Assembly: GCA_963632245.1 (NCBI GenBank)
Contig: CAVGTF010000094.1
Location: 1 to 9,433 of the forward strand
Direction: 5' to 3'
Source of the DNA: UBA1724 sp963632245
GTDB taxonomy: Bacteria > Verrucomicrobiota > Lentisphaeria > Oligosphaerales > Oligosphaeraceae
Length of the DNA stretch: 9,433 bases
Part shown: piece after piece, positions 6,677 to 9,433 of the stretch
How positions within the stretch are numbered: the stretch's first letter is position 1
Layout: each line of letters starts with the position of its first letter
The notes under the pieces: model-generated
What the model was told of the DNA's origin: nothing
Seen by the model: only the letters and a program-made list of their open reading frames with translations
Databases searched by the model: none
Program-made: the position numbers and the translations under genes

Positions 6677-7253
6677 GGTTCTCGTCCCTCCGCTTGAAAA
6701 GACTCTCCAGGGTATCCAGGAGCTCCTGCCCCTTCTTCCATAAATCAAAGGCACCACCCGTCATACCCCACTGCTTTACCAGAAGACGGATGGGGCCCAT
6801 CACAATCCGAAACAACGCGTCCTGCGGAAGACCCGCGGGGATCTCGCCGTCCTCCACCGCCTCCGCAAAACGCTGCGAGAGCTCGCTGCGGTGCTTGTGC
6901 ATCATCGCCATCAGCTTCGCGGAAAATTCCGCGTCGTCCAAGAACAACTCCTCCGCAAACATCACTCGCGCCAGATCCGGAGTCGATTCCACTTGCTTCA
7001 AACGCCCCTCCACAAAACCACGAATCGCACGAAAACCCCGGACCCCCGCAGAAGCCGTCGAGACACCGCCCTCAAAACGGCCAATCATCGCCGCAATGAT
7101 CTCGGACTTGCTCCGAAAATGACGGTATAACCCCGGCTCGCTGATCCCTATGACCTCACTCAGGTTCTTCAGGGTCAAGTGCTGGATCCCACGAGTCGCC
7201 GTCAAATGCAACGCCGCATCCACAATCTCATTCTGACGCTTGCTTAATTTCAC
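6666..7253 (-). CDS. TetR/AcrR-family transcriptional regulator
   Basis: 195 residues, a usual length for the family. The N-terminal DNA-binding domain spans roughly residues 5-55, with the helix-turn-helix near 26-46 (TLKNLSEVIGISEPGLYRHF) and the typical RSKSEIIAAMI helix after it. The C-terminal ligand domain is not one that I can name. The start codon is GTG, with GGAGG (7262-7266) 8 bases before it. As the first gene of the operon with the Fe-S protein and hcp, it probably represses or activates its own operon, and perhaps also the divergent gene at 7553. The protein contains no cysteine, so a cysteine-bound Fe-S or thiol sensor is excluded; any nitrosative or redox signal would need a ligand, heme or other residues. 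In better-known anaerobes hcp is governed by Crp/Fnr-type HcpR, so TetR control is a less usual arrangement. Confidence 0.93.
   Translation of the reverse strand: MKLSKRQNEIVDAALHLTATRGIQHLTLKNLSEVIGISEPGLYRHFRSKSEIIAAMIGRFEGGVSTASAGVRGFRAIRGFVEGRLKQVESTPDLARVMFAEELFLDDAEFSAKLMAMMHKHRSELSQRFAEAVEDGEIPAGLPQDALFRIVMGPIRLLVKQWGMTGGAFDLWKKGQELLDTLESLFKRRDENHEA
6687..6691 (-). promoter_or_regulatory. Ribosome binding site that fixes the Fe-S protein start
   Basis: GGAGG on the minus strand, 10 bases before the ATG at 6676. It lies inside the tetR coding sequence, which fits translational coupling of the overlapping genes. Confidence 0.65.
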
Positions 7254-7310
7254 AAGAAAAGCCTCCAGGCTACAAGGGCAAATGCCATGTTAGTTATCAA
7301 TCACTCGCAT

Positions 7311-7338
7311 ACTATAGGCACCCCTGCTAAGTTTGCAA
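7311..7338 (-). promoter_or_regulatory. Likely promoter of the tetR, Fe-S protein, hcp operon
   Basis: On the minus strand, TTGCAA (7333-7338) and TATAGT (7311-7316) are separated by 16 bases, a sigma-70-like pair with a good -10 box and a fair -35 box. Transcription would start near 7304 and leave a leader of about 50 bases. The leader contains GGCA-2-TGCC (7277-7286), a short dyad that could be an operator half-site pair, but it is too short to be sure of. Prediction by eye only. Confidence 0.45.
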
Positions 7339-7367
7339 GCCGTCTTTCCCGAAGGATGGAAAAATCG

Positions 7368-7401
7368 AAAGGGCGGGGCTTGCGCCCCCCGGACTCCCGC
7401 C
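7368..7401 (+). repeat. Third REP-like repeat, diverged copy
   Basis: AAAGG is followed by the hairpin GGGGC-TTGC-GCCCC (7375-7388) and a C-rich tail CGGACTCCCGCC. It shares the order AAAGG, G-run, (T)TGC, GCCCCCC, C-rich tail with the repeat at 1291-1331, but its 5' conserved block is shorter. It stands alone in the divergent intergenic region, about 6 kb from the RAYT gene, as expected for dispersed REP copies acted on in trans. Confidence 0.6.
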
Positions 7402-7430
7402 TAGTTTCTTCCGCCTACCGGCGATGCATG

Positions 7431-7455
7431 CATTGCACATTTCACATTGCACATT
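7431..7455 (+). repeat. Short tandem repeat of an 11-base word
   Basis: CATTGCACATT occurs at 7431-7441 and again at 7445-7455, a 14-base period. It is about 100 bases upstream of the start at 7553. It might be a regulator binding repeat or a simple-sequence remnant. The rest of 7254-7552 holds the promoter and REP-like repeat listed separately and a T/G-rich leader with no gene that I can support. Confidence 0.6.
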
Positions 7456-7540
7456 GGTGGAGTGGCTACATTAGGCGGCGTTTCGTTTTGAGTTTGTACG
7501 CATTGTGTGTGCTCTAGTGTTTTGTTCACTGTCTTTTCAT

Positions 7541-7546
7541 AGGAGG
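7541..7546 (+). promoter_or_regulatory. Ribosome binding site that fixes the start at 7553
   Basis: AGGAGG lies 6 bases before the ATG at 7553. An in-frame start at 7505 would put this site inside the gene and add a cysteine-rich extension, so it is not favoured. Confidence 0.8.
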
Positions 7547-7552
7547 TGTTGT

Positions 7553-8914
7553 ATGGTCACGGGTGGTTGGGCGGATCCTGCGCGTCTTTTGCAGGAGGAG
7601 TTGGTTACCCTTGCGTATCAGGGTGTGGAGGTCCCTGTGGAGTTACGGGATCGTGTGATGGCGGTGACTCCTGCGAACGAGTATGACGACGCGGTAGTGG
7701 ATGTGTTGTGGAAGGAGCTTGGGGCGTTGAAGCCCCGTGCGGGCTTCCCCTATGTGCAGCCCGATGAGCTGGAGGAGATCCGTGCAGCGCGTCCGAAGGC
7801 GTCTTTTGAGTTGGCGCCCATGCCCTCGGAGGAGGAGCTCCTGAACCGCTTCCATGGCGCCTGGATTGGCCGTTGCTGTGGCTGTGCGCTAGGCAAACCG
7901 GTGGAGTGCCAGGATGGCGGCTGGCGGTGGATCAAGAATTGCCTGCAGAAGCACAACGACTGGCCCCTGAAGGACTACTTCAGCTGTGCCCCCGCCGGTG
8001 ACGACGCCACCATTCGCGTCTGCCTCGACTGCTGCCGCGAGAATATCAAGTGCATGGTGGGCGACGACGATGTCCACTACACGCTGGTGGGCCTGACGGT
8101 CATGGAGCAGTTCGGCAAGGACTTCCAGTGGCAGGATATTGCGGATGTCTGGGATACTCATTTGCCCTACAACCAGATCTGCACCGCCGAGACACAGGCG
8201 ATCCTGAATTGGCATCTCCGGAAGGCACGCTGCTACGTGGCGCCCCGCGACCAGAATATCACCGCCGAATTCACCCGCTCCCGCTGCAATCCCTACCGTG
8301 AGTGGATCGGCGCACAAATCCGCGCAGACTTCTGGGCATGGGCCGCCGCCGGCGATCCCGAACGCGCCGCAGAATACGCCTGGCGCGATGCACACTGGAC
8401 TCACTGCAAGAATGGCATCTACGGCGAAATGTTCATCGCCGCCCTCCAGGCCGCCGCATTCCGGGAATCCGATCCCCATCGGCTGGTGCAGATCGGGCTG
8501 TCTCAAATCCCCGAGAATTGCCGTCTGGCAGAGGAAGTCCGCCTGACGGTCGAAAAGTGCGACGAACTACGCGACTTCGATGCCTATATGGAGTGGCACG
8601 AGAAGCACTTCGCCGGTATGAATGCGGTTCATACGGTCAACAACGCCTGCATCGTGGTCATGGCGCTTCTCCTGGGTAACGGCGATCCCGATCGCTCCAT
8701 GTGCCTGGCGGTCTCCGCCGGACTGGATACCGACTGCAATGGCGCCACCGTTGGCGCAATCCTGGGAATTCTCCGCGGCGCACGGGACTTCGGCGGACGA
8801 CTCGCCCCGCAAATCCACGATACCATCGAGGCGAATATGGTCGGATATCAGCACGAGTCCCTCGCAGACCTGGCAAAACGCACCCTCGCAGTCTGGAAGA
8901 AGGGTCAGAACTAG
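7553..8914 (+). CDS. ADP-ribosylglycohydrolase-family protein
   Basis: 453 residues. The family fold begins near 97: NRFHGAWIGRCCGCALGKPVE (98-118) matches the opening helix seen in these enzymes. VGDDDVHYTLVGL (169-181) supplies acidic residues in the expected place, GIYGEMFIAALQAAAF lies at 288-303, and AGLDTDCNGATVGAILG (389-405) is the hallmark metal-binding segment with D392 and D394. The first 95 residues form a helical extension that I have seen in a bacterial subgroup of this family. Known members remove ADP-ribose from proteins or small molecules using a binuclear metal centre, and the DraG branch reactivates nitrogenase reductase. No DraT or nitrogenase gene is visible, so DraG function is not claimed and the substrate is unknown; other family members may act on ribosides. 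It is probably a single-gene transcript, divergent from the tetR operon and ended by the hairpin at 8938-8993. Confidence 0.9.
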   Translation: MVTGGWADPARLLQEELVTLAYQGVEVPVELRDRVMAVTPANEYDDAVVDVLWKELGALKPRAGFPYVQPDELEEIRAARPKASFELAPMPSEEELLNRFHGAWIGRCCGCALGKPVECQDGGWRWIKNCLQKHNDWPLKDYFSCAPAGDDATIRVCLDCCRENIKCMVGDDDVHYTLVGLTVMEQFGKDFQWQDIADVWDTHLPYNQICTAETQAILNWHLRKARCYVAPRDQNITAEFTRSRCNPYREWIGAQIRADFWAWAAAGDPERAAEYAWRDAHWTHCKNGIYGEMFIAALQAAAFRESDPHRLVQIGLSQIPENCRLAEEVRLTVEKCDELRDFDAYMEWHEKHFAGMNAVHTVNNACIVVMALLLGNGDPDRSMCLAVSAGLDTDCNGATVGAILGILRGARDFGGRLAPQIHDTIEANMVGYQHESLADLAKRTLAVWKKGQN

Positions 8915-8937
8915 CCTCTTGCTGGTATAAAAACGAC

Positions 8938-8993
8938 ACGGCCGCTCCGCGGAGTTCCCCCAGGAAAAGGGGAGAGGCTCCCAGGGCGGCCGT
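8938..8993. terminator. Multi-hairpin element between convergent genes, probable bidirectional terminator
   Basis: An outer stem ACGGCCGC (8938-8945) and GCGGCCGT (8986-8993) encloses further structure: the perfect palindrome CTCCGCGGAG (8945-8954) and two competing inner stems, TCCCC/GGGGA (8956-8960 with 8969-8973) and GGGAG/CTCCC (8970-8974 with 8978-8982). On the minus strand five T follow the outer stem closely (8929-8933), a conventional terminator for the DUF4143 gene. On the plus strand only TTT follows. It lies between the stops at 8914 and 9028. Confidence 0.6.
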
Positions 8994-9027
8994 TTGCGTT
9001 GATATCAGGATTATTGGAAAGTGGGGA

Positions 9028-9433
9028 TCAGGAGGGCATGGAATCTCTGGTTATGACATCGGAGAGATCCGCAAAGTTAAGCACCTCGGCATCGCCGACC
9101 TTCTGACGCTGGTCGCCGGCATAGACGATATTTCCCGGCATGGACTTGTCACCGCTCCACAGACGGAATTTCCGGAGATTTTTCAGAAAATCGGAGCTGA
9201 AGGTGCGTGCGGCCTTGATCTCCAGGGGGAAGAGCTTTCTGCGGACGGCGAGCAGCAGATTCACCTCCACGCCTTGGGAATCCCGGTAGAAGTAGAGGTC
9301 GGCGTCCTTTCCGGCATTGTAACGCGCCTTCAGCGCCTCCAGTACCACCAGATTCTCAAAGAGGCCCCCTAGCAGCGGATCCCGGGAGACCATCTCCGGG
9401 GATTCTAGTCCAAGCAGATAGGACGCCAGCCCC
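9028..9433 (-). CDS. ATP-binding protein with DUF4143 domain, 3' part only
   Basis: Partial gene: the frame stays open to the right window edge, so the start and the AAA ATPase domain lie outside. The visible 134 residues begin GLASYLLGLESPE and continue with DPLLGGLFENLVVLEALKA, YFYRDSQGVEVNLLL and LFPLEIKAART, which is the characteristic order of the DUF4143 C-terminal domain. That domain has a PD-(D/E)XK nuclease-like core. The EIK triad half is intact, but the usual EVD reads EVN here. Proteins of this type (N-terminal AAA plus DUF4143) are very common in anaerobes, often in many copies, and their role is unsettled; toxin-antitoxin or defence roles have been suggested. The internal methionine at 9393 is not the start. 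Confidence 0.88.
   Translation of the reverse strand, partial: GLASYLLGLESPEMVSRDPLLGGLFENLVVLEALKARYNAGKDADLYFYRDSQGVEVNLLLAVRRKLFPLEIKAARTFSSDFLKNLRKFRLWSGDKSMPGNIVYAGDQRQKVGDAEVLNFADLSDVITRDSMPS

Noticed and set aside
5861..6697. Plus-strand reading frame of 278 residues over the Fe-S protein gene
   Set aside because: It is antisense to a gene with clear cluster motifs and a ribosome binding site, and itself shows no family features.
6677..6757. Upstream extension of the Fe-S protein to the ATG at 6757
   Set aside because: The added residues are unlike the family start, the extension would overlap tetR much further, and GGAGG supports the ATG at 6676.
7553..8914. Assignment as DraG (nitrogenase reductase-activating glycohydrolase)
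   Set aside because: No DraT or nitrogen fixation genes are present, and the 95-residue N-terminal extension is not typical of DraG; only the family can be supported.
8938..8993. Integron attC or phage attachment site
   Set aside because: There are no integrase genes and no attC core sites; location between two convergent stops and a T-run on one side fit a terminator.

Overview
This G+C-rich window with strong GGAGG-type ribosome binding sites reads as a Gram-negative-type anaerobe. Evidence for anaerobic life is a complete hybrid cluster protein with a ferredoxin-like partner. The gene set (RAYT with REP-like repeats, MdoB/LtaS-type sulfatase-fold enzyme, ADP-ribosylglycohydrolase, DUF4143 ATPase) would suit the PVC group (for example Lentisphaerota/Victivallales), but that placement is inference and nothing here proves it.

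Layout. (1) 1-1331: a minus-strand REP-associated tyrosine transposase (RAYT) gene enclosed by an inverted pair of near-identical REP-like repeats. The protein carries an extra C-terminal domain. (2) 1493-4227: a plus-strand two-gene operon with a 4-base overlap, encoding a membrane phosphoglycerol-transferase/LTA-synthase-like enzyme and a PAP2-type membrane phosphatase. Together they probably modify an envelope lipid or glycan with phosphoryl groups. (3) 4287-7253: a minus-strand operon in the order tetR, [4Fe-4S] protein, hcp, convergent with the previous operon across a strong hairpin. It probably handles nitric oxide, hydroxylamine or redox stress, with the first gene as a likely self-regulator. 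(4) 7254-7552: a divergent intergenic region with a likely tetR promoter, a third REP-like repeat and a short 14-base tandem repeat. (5) 7553-8914: a plus-strand ADP-ribosylglycohydrolase-family gene. (6) 8938-8993: a hairpin cluster that looks like a terminator. (7) 9028 to the right edge: the 3' part of a minus-strand DUF4143 ATPase gene.

Most notable: the RAYT-REP cassette with its fused C-terminal domain; a cysteine-free TetR regulator heading an hcp operon; and a base-composition gradient along transcription units, where promoter-proximal coding sequence is rich in G and T and promoter-distal sequence is richer in C and A, seen on both strands. I did not find a wholly new defence or mobile system. 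The RAYT cassette is the closest candidate.
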